A stretch of 64,000 nucleotides of DNA from Neoceratodus forsteri (lineage: Eukaryota > Chordata > Ceratodontiformes > Ceratodontidae), in contig CM057456.1 of the NCBI GenBank assembly GCA_016271365.2, positions 614,983,501 through 615,047,500 of the forward strand. Direction: 5' to 3'. Shown piece by piece: positions 34,638-44,855 of the stretch. The notes under the pieces were generated by a model. The model saw only the letters and a program-made list of their open reading frames with translations, was not told the origin of the DNA and searched no databases. Both the position numbers and the translations under genes were made by a program. Numbering within the stretch: position 1 is the stretch's first letter; each line of letters begins with the position of its first letter.

Positions 34638-34775
34638 GCGTCATGGGGCGGAGCCGAGAGTTATACCACCCGGGTGGGTGGGAGGAGCAAGCTTGAAGAC
34701 CTTCCGGCAAGATTTAAAGCGGCAAGGATACCTGCCAATGAGTGTGGATGAACAACATATCCATGTCCCTAGAAA
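34638..34775 (-). repeat. E5 5' inverted terminal repeat
   Basis: Complement of 28,920-29,051 and shorter by the 3'-only extension. It ends CCCTAGAAA. Confidence 0.9.
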
Positions 34776-35040
34776 AGGAAAATACCCTCCTGTGCTCCCT
34801 GTAGACGGAGCTTCAGGCCCCGATCGGGACGGATCCCCGACGAAAACTCAGTCGCTCGGGGCGGTGGAAAGGGGGGCCCCGCCTTGTACCCACCTGGGGG
34901 ATAAACCAAGGCAGCGTGGGGGATGACTGCACCCGATGCCGACAGACGAGCAGGGACGCACAAGGCCGTAGGAGACTCCTGAAGGTGAGGAAGCACTGGG
35001 GTGAGAACGGGGCGTAAAAAGAAAGTATAAAAAAAATTAA
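34776..35040. other. GC-rich segment right of E5 ending in A-rich tract
   Basis: Probably the second half of the foreign piece at 28,572-28,890. The end at about 35,015-35,040 is A-rich (repeated AAAAAAATT/AAATAAA), compatible with the tail of a plus-strand retroposon. E4 leader sequence (CTAAAGCTGCTGTCAT) follows. No clear target duplication. Confidence 0.4.
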
Positions 35041-35104
35041 AAAAAATAAACGACTAAAGCTGCTGTCATACAGACGAAGATTTGACTCCCGGAAGGCAAG
35101 AGTC

Positions 35105-35329
35105 GTCACTGAAGCGCACTCGACGGCAGGAAAAAAGGAATTGAGGTGGTTGGAGGGTCGATGCTGAGGTAGTCTATACAGCGTGAGCTGGTCTTGTGGT
35201 GCCGTTTCTGCGCAGCCCTACCTCGATGCCGACCCTCCTGAAGATTTTCGGCTCCCGCTCAGTCCTAGCGCCTCCAGCATAGTCCCATTAGTGGGAATGA
35301 GTGGTGGAGACTTTATGTCCAGGACAAAT
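35105..35329 (-). repeat. E4 5' inverted terminal repeat
   Basis: Complementary to 23,181-23,385; the outer end is GTCCAGGA near 35,324, where relatives A and C end GGAAGAT. The inner side continues as a leader similar to those of A and C (GCTGCTGTCATACAGACG). Confidence 0.85.
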
Positions 35330-36914
35330 ACGTAAGATGGCCTAATTGCCCTAATAAGGACCTATGCAGCCCATACATTAATGAATAAAAGGGGCCAACT
35401 GACAATATACATACAGTCTGGCTAAATTTCCAAAGGCGTCTACTATCAGACTTGCCTACTAGCAAAACAAATCTCTACGGGCCACTCACCCCCTGGTTGT
35501 AATCTTCTCCTCTCTCCAGGGCAGCACAGGCGGGCGTCCAGACACACTGACAAAACTGCTTTCCAAGTCCCCTTCTATAGAACCACCGCTGGTCAAAGGT
35601 TCTTCAAATGTAGGACCCCTTTATGGATGAACTCCATCCCCTCTCTCTTATCCATAGCCAGGTTGGGCCCTTTCAAAAAACCTGCGGGACCATATCCTGA
35701 TTTCATCAAACTGTGACTGCCCATAACAATGTCGTAATCCTCCAACTTTTTCCTGTCCTGCACCTTAGCCCCACAACGCCCACTGCGCGGCTTTCTGGTC
35801 TCTACTATATTTCCAGCTCTCCTTTGGTCCACTTCCTTGGCCTGTTTCTCACTTTCTCCTCCATAGCTCTGTTGCTCCGGTCTCCAACATTTATTTTTTC
35901 TCCTCTGACTTATTTCAACAATTTTGGTTACTCCCATGTCAATGGACAATGCTCATTGTATTGCATCGTTATTAGATAACTCTCTATTGTATAATTTTCT
36001 CTCTGTATATAATTACTGTCAATGTTCATGATGTCTGCAATACTTGCCTGCCACACTTTGTACTGACGTGGAGACTCTGAAAAAAGAGTCCCTGATTCAA
36101 AGGGTTGTAATTCCTAGACTTAAATAAATTAATAAAAGAATAAAATACAGTAAATGCTCATGGGTCCAGGGTATGGTGGCAGGTGAGTGTTGCTCTATGG
36201 AGGTGATACTCTAGATAGAAGATAGAGAGTCACAGGCATGTAACTTTCCTATCTTCAAAGAGTCGATCTCCTTCATAAAGCCTCACACTTTGGTGGAGTG
36301 ACAAGCAGTTAAGATCCCCCCAGATTAAGTGTGGAGGGAAAGACAATAGCCCTGAGGAGAGACTGTCGTAATATTTGTTCTGACAATTAGTGTCACAACG
36401 CAAATCTTACTTCCCACCGATTACAGAAGTTTAATTTACTGCAAGGCTAAAAGCACGGAACTTTTAAGATTACAGTGGCAGCGATGACAAACATGCCTTC
36501 TACTGCAGTATACCTCAGCGTACCTCAAGCTGGTTATATCAAGTTACCATTAAAGACAATGTAGTTGCTGCAGCATGAATACTCCCACTTACTAAAGCAT
36601 TTCAAGGCAATGGGAAACTTTTGTGTTATCGCCACTGTAGATACAGCGGCACCATCCAGGATCCAATGCAGCACCTTGTAGCATATTACTGTAGTAAAAT
36701 TGCAGAGTGCTGTAATATGCTGCAGGAAACAGTGCAATTCAATGGCAATTAAGCCCCCTTACTTTATTTTATTTTTTTGTCCTTGTCTGGCACTCCAGCC
36801 AGGGCAGAGTCTCTCTTCATACCACCCTCCACCCTAGCACTTTCTTCCCAGCGTCCCAGTCCAGGAGGACCGTGGACTTGCCATTCACAGAGGGGCTCCC
36901 TGAAGAAGAGACCT
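35330..36914. other. Intron with a degenerate retroposon 3' end
   Basis: About 36,045-36,145 resembles a plus-strand retroposon tail: a small stem (GACTCT...AGAGTC), then GGGTTGTAATTCCTAGACTT and AAATAAATTAATAAAAG. No coding domain in front is recognisable; a 118-codon minus-strand frame at 35,593-35,949 has no known motif. 36,150-36,540 shows nothing I can name. Confidence 0.35.
36544..36751. mobile_element. Possible MITE with diverged inverted ends
   Basis: The left end TTACCATTAAAGACAATG and the complement of the right end TTGCCATTGAATTGCACTG are similar, and both continue to CTGCAGCAT 10-20 bp inward. There is no transposase and the duplication is unclear. Confidence 0.3.
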
Positions 36915-37479
36915 ACATTATTTATTTTCTTTTATATAGTTTTTGTTGACCGGGTAGGGTGCACTAGCCATAGCAATGACTATTTTCAGGCACGATCCAG
37001 GAGAATACAGGAACAAACATTTTTAACAAATGACAATCATATAAACAGTAGGTACATATAAAATAGCATTACAGTGCAAGTAATGGGAACAAATAGATAC
37101 AACTGATTCTGCAAGACAAATATAACAAGAGAAAAATATGGGAGGGCAAAAACAGTAAAAATCATCAAGCAACATTGTGGTAGCCATCAATTAAGCTAAA
37201 ACAAGCGAGTGTCAAATGGTAGTCAAGGAAGATGGAATGCAAAAGAGAAAATGAGGAGTAATTGAGGTAGGGAGAAAGTGTATGGGGATGAAAGGAAGAA
37301 AAGGGGTGAGGTAAGGGATTGTAATTAAAGTTGCATTGTAAAAAGCTAAGAGACAGGACAGTACTGAACTAGTTGGTTGAGGAAAGGAGCACTGAAAGGC
37401 TTTTGGGTTAGAGGATATAGTGATGAAGTGCTGTGCTAAGGGGGTTTGAAGTGGGAGCAACAGTAAGAGACAGCAAGAT

Positions 37480-39149
37480 GATCACGCAGCAATAGTTTGA
37501 AAGAGGCATGGGATGATGCCTGACGAATAATTAGTGGGAGGGAGTTCCATTTTTGGGGGGCATGGCAGGAGAAGACACTAGCACCTTTGGAGGAATGATG
37601 TCTACGGATGACGACATGGGCTTTGGCAGCTGAGCGTAGTTCATAGCTGGACGTCTGGTTTAGGAATAGTTACGCCAGAGGCTTTGGTGTTTGATTTTGG
37701 ATGATATTATCTAAGATGGAGCAGAGTGCATAATCACGGGAGGCTGCCGGAGAAAACCATCCTAGCTCAGTGTAGAGGAGGCAGTGGTGTTTTAGTCGAT
37801 TTCAGGAGGACGCATATCTACAGATATTGTTGTATGCAATATCCCACTTCTGAAAGCTAGTCTTACATGATGAGGCATATGCTGCCACCTCATACATGAG
37901 TGATGGTAGTAGTATGCCACGAGCTATGGCAAGCCTAGCTGATGGAGTGAGTACATAGCCAGAGCGGTAGGCCATACAGAGTTTCATGTTTGTCAGCTTG
38001 CATGTCTGCTGGATATGAAGATCAAAAGTGAGAGCAGGATCAAGTGTGATAGCCAGATACTTAAAATAGGGTACAACCATGACAGCTGAGCCATTTTTAG
38101 AGGAGACAATAAAGGTGGGTTGGGCGAGTTTACGTTTAGCATTGGAGCCAAACAGCATGGCTTGAGTCCTGAGACATTTAGGACAAGCCTCTTTCTTACC
38201 AACCATTCTTCGATTTGTATAAAGTCTTGGGAGAGTCCTTTATTGATTTCAGAGATATTCTTTGAACTGGTGTACAACACGATGTCATCAGCATATAGCA
38301 GGGAAGCAGTATTGGGGATGATTGAGGTAATATCATTTATAAAGAGGGAGAAAAGCAGGGGTCCGAGGATAGATCCTTGTAGCACACCAATATTTATGGT
38401 AGCATAATCGGACAAGGTGGAGTTAAATTTAACAAGTTGCTTGCGATCTGTCAGGTAGCGGTCAAACCAGGCAGTCACACCCTGTGAGAAACCTAGTGAT
38501 CTTAGAGTAGCGAGAAGAATACCATGATCCACAAGGTCAAATGCTTTAGTCATGTCTATAAAAATTGCCCGTTAGGAGACCTGAGTCCATGGCTGCTGTG
38601 GTATCAGAAGTAAATTTGAGTAAAGCAGTGGTGGTGCTATGACCCTTGCGGAAGCCATGCTGCGCTGACGTGAGAAGGTTTAGTTTCTGTAGAAAGTCAA
38701 TAGTTTGATTTGCTAGGAGCTTCTGAAGGATATTGCTAAGAACAGGCAATATGGCAATGAGTCTATAGTTTGAGGGAATTTTATGGTCCCCTTTTTTAAA
38801 AACTGGGGTAATCCTGGCAGTCTTCCAGATAACAGGGACATAGCTATGACAGAGGGAAAACATTTTTTGCAAGAGGTGCTGCTATATGGGGGGCTGTTAG
38901 CTTTTGGAGTTTAGGCTCAAGGTTATCTGACCCAGCAGCGGTGAAATCAGAGATACTATTGAGCAGTCTTAGAACTTCAAGGCAAGTGACAGATTTGAAA
39001 AGAAATTTGGGTCCAGCAACATCAGTCTGGTCATACGAGTATGGTCTGGCTGGGAAAACTGAGGTATAGTTAGTGAGGTCAGAGAACTGCGTATTGAGAA
39101 AGTTAACAATAGTGGAGGGATTATTACAGTGGACCCCACTGAGGGACAT
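37480..39149 (-). pseudogene. LINE 3 reverse transcriptase and C-terminal domain
   Basis: 38,844-39,149: LLNSISDFTAAGSDNLEPKL. 38,546-38,872: PVIWKTARITPVFKKGDHKI with SNYRLIAILPVLSNILQKL and QHGFRKGHSTTTAL. 37,993-38,553: MTKAFDLVDHGILLATL, GVLQGSILGPLLFSLFIND, LLYADDIVLYTS with intact YADD. 37,802-38,206: FKYLAITLDPALTFDLHIQ. The end block WNSLPLIIRQASSHASFKLL is near 37,500-37,555. Only about four frame changes separate these long pieces. Confidence 0.82.
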
Positions 39150-39233
39150 ATCAGTTGGAGTGGGGGCAGCAGTTGATCCTAGGAAGCATTTTATATGGGA
39201 CCAGAATGTTTTGGGGTCACCATATGATTTACT

Positions 39234-40433
39234 TTAAAGATCTTTGCAATATGCACTTTTGGCCCTTTTGATTTCCTTCTTGCATGTGTTCCTGAGCGCT
39301 CTGTAGGAATTAAAGTCAGCTGGGAGTCCCGTGCTTTTGTAGTGGAGCCAAAATGTGTCCCACTGTCTCAGTTTGGAGGGAAGGTCAGACTTTAGCCACC
39401 GAGTATAATTATTTTTTACCTGACGGGTAATAAGGGGACAATGCTTGTCCTGGACCACCAGGAAGTGAGTCAGGAATATGTTTTGAGCAGTCTGAGGGTC
39501 ATTAGAGTAAAAAAGGGAGGTCCAGTCAATAGTGGCAATGTCCAGCAGGAAGGATTGTGGGTCAAGATTTGAATAGTTACGAAAAGTGATAAAGCGAGGC
39601 TTAGAAGGGGAGTGTCTACTTTTGCCCCATATACAAAATGTGGGGGAGTGGTCTGTGATGGCATCTGCTAGTATGCCAGAGGAGATAATATTTTCTGGGT
39701 GGTTGGTCATTACCCAGTCCAACAGAGTACTAGAGCTGGAGTGTAGGGCAGATCTAATGGGTTCACTGATCACCTCGTGAAGGTTGAAACTTTGAATTTT
39801 GGCCTGTAGTACATGAAGAGAGCTTCCAAGCCAGTTTAGATTAAGATTGGCAAGTAAAAGAACCTCAATTCTCCCAGACAGAAGAGAGGTCTGATCAAGC
39901 AGTTCTTCAAGTCCTTTTTGGTCACTGTATGGAGGACTGTAGGCACAGACAATATGTACCTTTTTGGAGCCAAGTGTAAGGAGGACATGAAGCGCTTCGC
40001 AGTGGATTAGGGGAGATGAGGGGATAGTGGAGAGCTGCAAATGATCTTTAAAATAAATGTCTGTGCCACCCCCTCTTTTAGGAGCAGGTCTGTCAAATCT
40101 CAGGAGACTGTATGAGGAAAGTAAGCACTGAGAGTCCTGGACGTGAGGTTTAAGCCAGGTTTCCGTAGGGCAGATGATATCTGGTTTGTATAGGGCGACC
40201 CAGGCTTGTAGTTCAGCAAAGTTATGCATTAAGCTCCTGATGTTAAGGTGCACAACAGTTAGGCCCTTGGCACAGGAGAGGGGATTCTGTATGTTGGTGC
40301 TTGGACCAGGGTTAGAATGTATATCTCCAGAGAGCAGCAGGGCTAGTATGATGAGATACCAAAGATTATGTCGCAGGAAGGGACATAGGGTCCTTGTGTT
40401 TAGGGGACCGTGCTTAAGTACACAGGCAACCAA
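39234..40433 (-). pseudogene. LINE 3 N-terminal and endonuclease region, 399 codons open
   Basis: An uninterrupted frame. A hydrophobic N-terminus WYLIILALLLSGDIHSNPGP (residues about 25-44) ends in a 2A-like motif. The APE endonuclease follows: VVHLNIRSLMHN, CPTETWLKPH, RGGGTDIYFKD, LLANLNLNWLG (the usual GDxN reads ANLN), LLDWVMTNHPE, AITDHSPTF (Ser-Asp-His reads Thr-Asp-His). It ends at a stop in the linker before RT, at KSAYCKDL. As the end is a single stop or frame change from the RT piece, this is a dead LINE with a long residual frame. The start is the first Met before the hydrophobic stretch. Confidence 0.8.
40303..40329 (-). other. 2A-like motif GDIHSNPGP in LINE 3
   Basis: Encodes GDIHSNPGP after a Leu-rich run. 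Ribosome-skipping 2A peptides have the D-x-E-x-N-P-G-P signature, and 2A-like N-termini are known in some L2/CR1-type LINEs. Here His replaces Glu, which would be expected to weaken skipping. Confidence 0.6.
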
Positions 40434-41085
40434 CTGGAGCCAGGGCCTATTTGATAGAAGCGGAGTTGGGTCATAATGGAGAGAGAGCAGCAGGAGAAGG
40501 TTAGAGAATATGTAATCGTGGGGCTAGAAAAGTGGGGTAGCCATGGGGGCAGTAGTAATAGTGGGTAAGGATAGGTGGAGCAGAGCAAGAGGGGGTATAA
40601 GAAGAGACAGTAACATGGTTAGTTTCATGGTATTAGAGAGTTGTAGATACTGGCTAAGAAAATGCCAGGTCAGGACTGAAACAGGGGAAAAGGAAGTGAG
40701 AGATCAGAAAAAGATAGCAGTGCAGAAAAGGGAGCTAAGATTGAGGATTTGTGAGAGTGAATTGAGATTGACAGTAAAAGGAAGGAGGAGCTTCAGACAC
40801 GAGAGCAATGGGAGAGGAGAGGAGAGATAGACAGGGTGGGTGGAGCAACTGCATATTTAATAGAGGCCTGGGAGGGGTGGGGGGGGCGGGAGAAAATTAC
40901 AGCAGGGTTTAACACAGAGAGAAAAAGATTCAAGCAGCGTCCCGCCTTAGACCCAAGGAAAAAGTGCAAAAAGCCCACAGAAAAGGCGCACCAATCCAAA
41001 GGGCTGGGAGGCAGAGAGCGGACCCACCTGTAAAAAGGCGCACCAATCAGTGGCTCCGGCGCCTGAATTCAGCTAGTGGCTGTAC

Positions 41086-41560
41086 CTGGGGGTTCAATCC
41101 AAGTCAGAGGACCACAAGGGCAGTCAGGATTTGTCCGGGGAGTTGAGGCGGCGGCGGCCAGAGGTGGCAGGTGGCCCGCCTCACGATCTGAAAGCGCCAC
41201 TTCTGGCGCTGATCCCTGGGGGTTCAATCCGAGTCAGAGGACGGCGAGGGTCGTCGGGCTTTGTCCATGGAGTTGAGGTGGCGGCGGCCAGAGGTGGCAG
41301 GTGGCCGCCTCACGATCTGGAAGTGCCGCTTCTGGCACTGATCCCTGGGGGTTCAATCCAAGTCAGAGGGAAGCCAAGGTGGCCGGTGGCCCACCTCATG
41401 ATCTGGAAACGCCGCTTCTGGTGCTGATCACTGGGGTTTCAATCTGAGTCAGAGGACAGCGAGGGCGGTCAGCCTTTGTCCGGGGAGTCAAGGCGGCGGC
41501 GGCCAGAGGCAGTAGGTGGCCCGCCTCACGATCTGGAAGTGCCGCTTCCGGCGCTGATCC
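41086..41560 (-). repeat. GC-rich tandem repeat, four ~130-bp units
   Basis: Units begin CTGGGGGTTCAATC at 41,086, 41,216, 41,345 and 41,431 (CTGGGGTTTCAATC), with a truncated start at 41,561. Periods are 130, 129, 86 and 130. Each full unit has GTCAGAGGA, GGCGGCGGCGGCCAGAGG and CCTCACGATCTG. The third unit has an internal deletion. Placed upstream of LINE 3. Confidence 0.85.
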
Positions 41561-41575
41561 CTGGGAAGGAAGACC

Positions 41576-43074
41576 GAGACTTACACCATAGGGTCGCTTC
41601 AAGGGAAGACAGCACATAGCTTCCCCACCTTCATGCCTCTCCCTTGTTGGAGGGTTTTTCTTCCTGTGTTTACCAGAGACTCCAGACGTGCAGTGGCATC
41701 ACAGGCATGTCACACATGCTCCAGTGTGTGAACATGCCAACACCCACATAGTCCCTAACCCGCATGCACAGGAGGTGTCAGGTGCACTGATTCCCAGCCA
41801 CCTCCAGGAGTTGGACTGTTGCCAACTGCCTCTCCCCGCCCACCCTGGAGGAGGAGAGCTGTCCTACGGACATTCATTCTTCCTCTCCCTGCCCAACCCT
41901 TCGATTCTCCGGGCTTATTCCCACACCCAGGTTGTCTGTGCTGCAAGCAGTAATACCAAGCCTTTTTGTCATGCTGTATTTTGTGACTTGACACTTACTG
42001 CAAGGTACTGTGTTGCATCATGGCTGGAACCACTGTAAATTTATTATAAAAGATTGTGAAGTTTGCTTTATACTATACTAGTCCTGTTACCAAGTTACAC
42101 CACCTGATGGACCTGTGCTGTGTTTCCCTGTCCATCAATAGAGAGCTTCGGTGGTCAACATTTTCATTTGTCTTGTATAATGGAGCAACTGGTCTGACAA
42201 TATACCTGTTATCAACTTAGAATGGTACCGAGACGTGGTCTGGTTCTATCCAAACCCTGGAATTTATATGACCAAAGAACTCTTACTACTACTTCCTCAT
42301 GGGACAGGCTGCCAGGGGAATTTTCAACATTCAAGCTCTCAAGTTACTTTTTAACAATGCTACCAGTGCTGTATTTCCATGTGTATGTACTTGTACAGTA
42401 TGGGACTGACATTTTATGTGTGTTTTAAAATGTTGTGAGAAATAGCATATGCACAACTGACAGCTACAGGATAGCTCCTGAAAACGGGTATTGCCCCGTG
42501 ATCCCGATCCTGAATAAAAAATTAATAAATCTGATCTGACAACAGGACTCAGAGGGAAAGCAAAACACTAATACTGCTACCTTATGTCCTGGTGTTTTTT
42601 TTTTTCCTTGACTGAAATCCAAGGTGTAGTGTTCAGCAAAAGTGTCAACACTACTCCATGCTGTGGTTCTACAGACAACTGCAATTGGAACAGCACCTGG
42701 ATCTCCTACTCAATTCCCTTTAAAGATTTATCCTTCACTCCCCCATCTGGACGCACCACTGTATGCAGCCATAGACACACTCAGATGTGGAACAACCTGG
42801 ATTTCCAGAATAGCCCACCCTCCAGTACTGCCCTAACCAAAAAGTTCCTCTAACAGCCAATTATGTCCTACTGTGACTGCTCCGGACACTGTATTGGTCC
42901 AATGTTGTTCCAGCTGCTTTTAATGTTTTATAAAAATTGACATACAGTCAAAAATTTCCAGACACAGAGCATGAAAGTAATACACACATTAAGCACTGAG
43001 TACATTACACCTCTTAATATTAGCAAAATGTTCATCCTGTGTCAGATACATCCGCAGGGTTGGGGAGAGGATAA
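41576..43074. other. Intron with fragments of plus-strand LINE 3' ends
   Basis: 42,230-42,535 looks like the C-terminal end of a CR1/L2-type LINE on the plus strand: SSWDRLPGEFSTFKLSSYF (about 42,285-42,345) and a tail GATCCTGAATAAAAAATTAA. A second possible end (MWNNLDFQNSPPSS, 42,787-42,830) follows a T run at 42,594-42,607. 41,576-42,060 and 42,860-43,074 show nothing recognised. Confidence 0.45.
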
Positions 43075-43315
43075 ATCAAAATTACGTTCTCACCGTAATT
43101 CTTGATCTTCTAGGAACATCTTCACCATTGATTCATATTAATGGGTCTGTGTTGGAGGCACTAGGATCCCGCAGAAGCAGGAACTTTTCAGAAGGGCTGG
43201 TACCAAGGCAAACTGTGTGCATGCACGCACTGCAACAGTGGCTCGCGGCGCCAGGCTTACCTCAGCACCAGCCCTCAACCGCCGCAGTACCATTTTTACC
43301 AAGGAAGTGCAGCAT
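43075..43315 (-). repeat. A 3' inverted terminal repeat
   Basis: Complement of 56,875-57,060: CACTAGGATCC, CTTTTCAGAAGGGCT, AGCCCTCAACCGCC. The palindromic extension is at 43,080-43,100. Confidence 0.82.
43080..43100. promoter_or_regulatory. Palindromic site in A 3' extension
   Basis: Perfect arms AATTACG and CGTAATT around TTCTCAC. Sense strand ACG/GTGAGA is donor-like. Confidence 0.5.
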
Positions 43316-43481
43316 AATTGAACTAGTACTTGTGCACGAAACCTAAGGGCATCAGAAAGCTCTGGTGACCTGTGTAAGAAGAGTCAACAAGACAGTTATA
43401 CTGTGTCTTCACAGTCCAAGCCAAGAACAAGGGGAGATAACCAATAAACATACTGGAGTGAGCCCAGGGGATGATGGGTGG

Positions 43482-43582
43482 GTGTGTGAATCAATGGTGA
43501 AAATATTCCTAGAAGATCAAGAATTACAGTGAGTACATAATTTTTATATCAATCAATCTTCACCACTGATTCACATTAGTGG
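43482..43582. repeat. A internal complementary region
   Basis: GTGTGAATCAATGGTGAAAA, AGAAGATCAAGAATTACAG, then TCTTCACCACTGATTCACAT: complements of the A 3' and 5' ends in succession. Confidence 0.75.
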
Positions 43583-43609
43583 GTCAGAGTACCAAGCTCA
43601 GACAAAAAA

Positions 43610-43727
43610 CCCTGGGCTAGGGTGGTAGGAGCCAAGGGCTCGCTCAGGACCTAAGTCCATTCAGAAAAGCCCTGCCAAAGGTGACATACTGCCTGGCAGG
43701 TACATCCAGGGCATAGTGGGTAAGAAA
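43610..43727 (-). pseudogene. A tyrosine recombinase, C-terminal piece (left of B)
   Basis: Aligns with E4 23,655-23,790 (GGTGGTAGGAG, AGTCCATT, CTGCCAAAGG, CTGCCTGGCA). The frame is not kept. It continues at 47,981 after B. Confidence 0.65.
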
Positions 43728-43942
43728 ATGAAAATTACGTACCTACCGTAATTGTGATCTTTCTGTGTATCTTCACTATTCATCACATATGGGTTCAAGG
43801 CCGGAGGTCATGACCCCGCAGGAGGTCTTTTTTTGGTAGGCGGAGCCGACGCACCATCGGCGCTGCCCTCGAAGCAGACGTATTGTGTGGCGCTTGCGAG
43901 TTGGCCGTTAGGCGCTGTCGACTCCGCCTGCCTGCCAGTTCT
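43728..43942 (-). repeat. B 3' inverted terminal repeat
   Basis: Complement of 47,788-47,980: GGTCATGACCCCGC, GGAGCCGA, GCACCATCGGCG, GTTGGCCGTTAGGCGCTGTC, CTCCGCCTGCCTGCCAGTTC. Confidence 0.88.
43733..43753. promoter_or_regulatory. Palindromic site in B 3' extension
   Basis: Arms AATTACG and CGTAATT around TACCTAC, identical to E4. Confidence 0.55.
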
Positions 43943-44656
43943 GAGTCACTGGAGAGGTAAGAGGAAGGGAGTGGAGGGTGGGACAAGGAAGTCCAAGGGA
44001 CAGGAAAAAGGAAAGAATGTAAAACTAATGAGAGAAATAACGACTGAGAGGACAGAAAGAGAGAAGTCAGGAACTAAGGGGACTGGGAGGGGCCCCAATC
44101 TCTGGAAATAGAGGAGGGAGGTAGGGTGGGGTAAAGAACTTAGAAGATAGGAAGGGAAGAGAAAGGGTAAACGTATCCCAGACCCTGGTCAGTCTCCAGA
44201 TTGTATAGGAACTGCAAGGAGTAGCCAAAGGCTTCTTGTCAGAATTCAAGGCACAGAACAGCTGGCAAAAACTCCAGATGAGCAGTCTCGGCTACTCTGG
44301 AGAAGGACAGGGCACAGGGGATTAACACCCTCAGAAGGAAAAACATTTTTTTGTGAAAAAGGAAAAAGATTCCTTTTTTTTTTTTTTGAAGGGTAATCCA
44401 AAGGACAACAAAAAAATTAGATGGACGGGGAAAAGGAGAAGAAGAGAATGGAGGGCAACTACCCACTTTTACCCCACAGGGGTGGGTTAAAGCACTAGAG
44501 AAGGAGTGCCTCCCCATGCTGACCACTCTCCCCAGAACCTTATCCCCCTATGTGCCCCTGTTCACCCCACTCCTAAGAGAGGAGAGGAGGGGGGTTGGGC
44601 ACAGAGAGGAAGGTGGACCCAGAGACTGGGGCCCCAGGGGGATGGAGGGCGGGATT

Positions 44657-44753
44657 GTGATGAATGGTGAAGATACACAGAAAGATCACAATTGCGGCAG
44701 GTACGTAATTTTCATATCTTATCTGTGTCAAACTTCACCATTCATCACCTTTG
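44657..44753. repeat. B internal complementary region
   Basis: GTGATGAATGGTGAAGATAC, AAGATCACAATTGC, GTACGTAATTTTCAT (complement of the 3' end), then ATCTTATCTGTGTCA and CACCATTCATCAC (complement of the 5' end). Confidence 0.85.
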
Positions 44754-44855
44754 GGTGAGTGCTGAGCCCCCCCCCCCCGAACGGGGTTTTCTTTTACACC
44801 CTAAGGGACAAAGTCCCTTAGCTCTCAGTGAGTGACACACAAAGAGGGAGAACCT

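Larger units (their letters stand above)
28891..34775 (-). mobile_element. Complete DIRS-like element E5 nested in E4
   Basis: 5,885 bp with both ITRs, an ICR, gag, RT, RNase H, connector and recombinase in DIRS order. AAA lies at both ends (28,891-28,893 and 34,773-34,775), and the ICR joins the complements of the two ends through a single AAA. It is a different family from E4: its ITR has GTTGTTCATCCACACTCATTGG instead of the CCACCACTCATTC type. Coding regions carry several frameshifts, so it is structurally complete but defective. Confidence 0.92.
23151..35329 (-). mobile_element. DIRS-like element E4, interrupted by E5
   Basis: A 12.2 kb span bounded by inverted terminal repeats (3' ITR at 23,151-23,385, 5' ITR at about 35,105-35,329). 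Without E5 and the GC-rich segments around it, E4 is close to 5.7 kb. In sense (right-to-left) order: 5' ITR, gag, RT, RNase H, connector, YR, ICR, 3' ITR, the canonical DIRS order. No long target duplication is present, as expected for recombinase-mediated insertion. It belongs to the same group as A, B and C by ITR similarity. Confidence 0.88.
36915..41575 (-). mobile_element. L2/CR1-clade LINE 3 with upstream tandem repeats
   Basis: A minus-strand LINE. The 3' end at 36,915-37,020 (sense strand TACCCGGTCAACAAAAAC, A-rich tail) aligns with the ends of LINE 1 and LINE 2. C-terminal and RT part 37,480-39,149, endonuclease 39,234-40,433, then about 650 bp of 5' region and GC-rich ~130-bp repeats at 41,086-41,560 that may be its promoter. 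It is the best-preserved LINE of the window. The 5' limit is approximate. Confidence 0.78.

Noticed and set aside
35593..35949. 118-codon minus-strand host gene
   Set aside because: No domain, no splice or start context, and it lies in front of a retroposon-like tail on the other strand.
41086..41560. CpG-island promoter of a host gene
   Set aside because: The GC content is explained by four tandem units upstream of a LINE, and no host exon is nearby.
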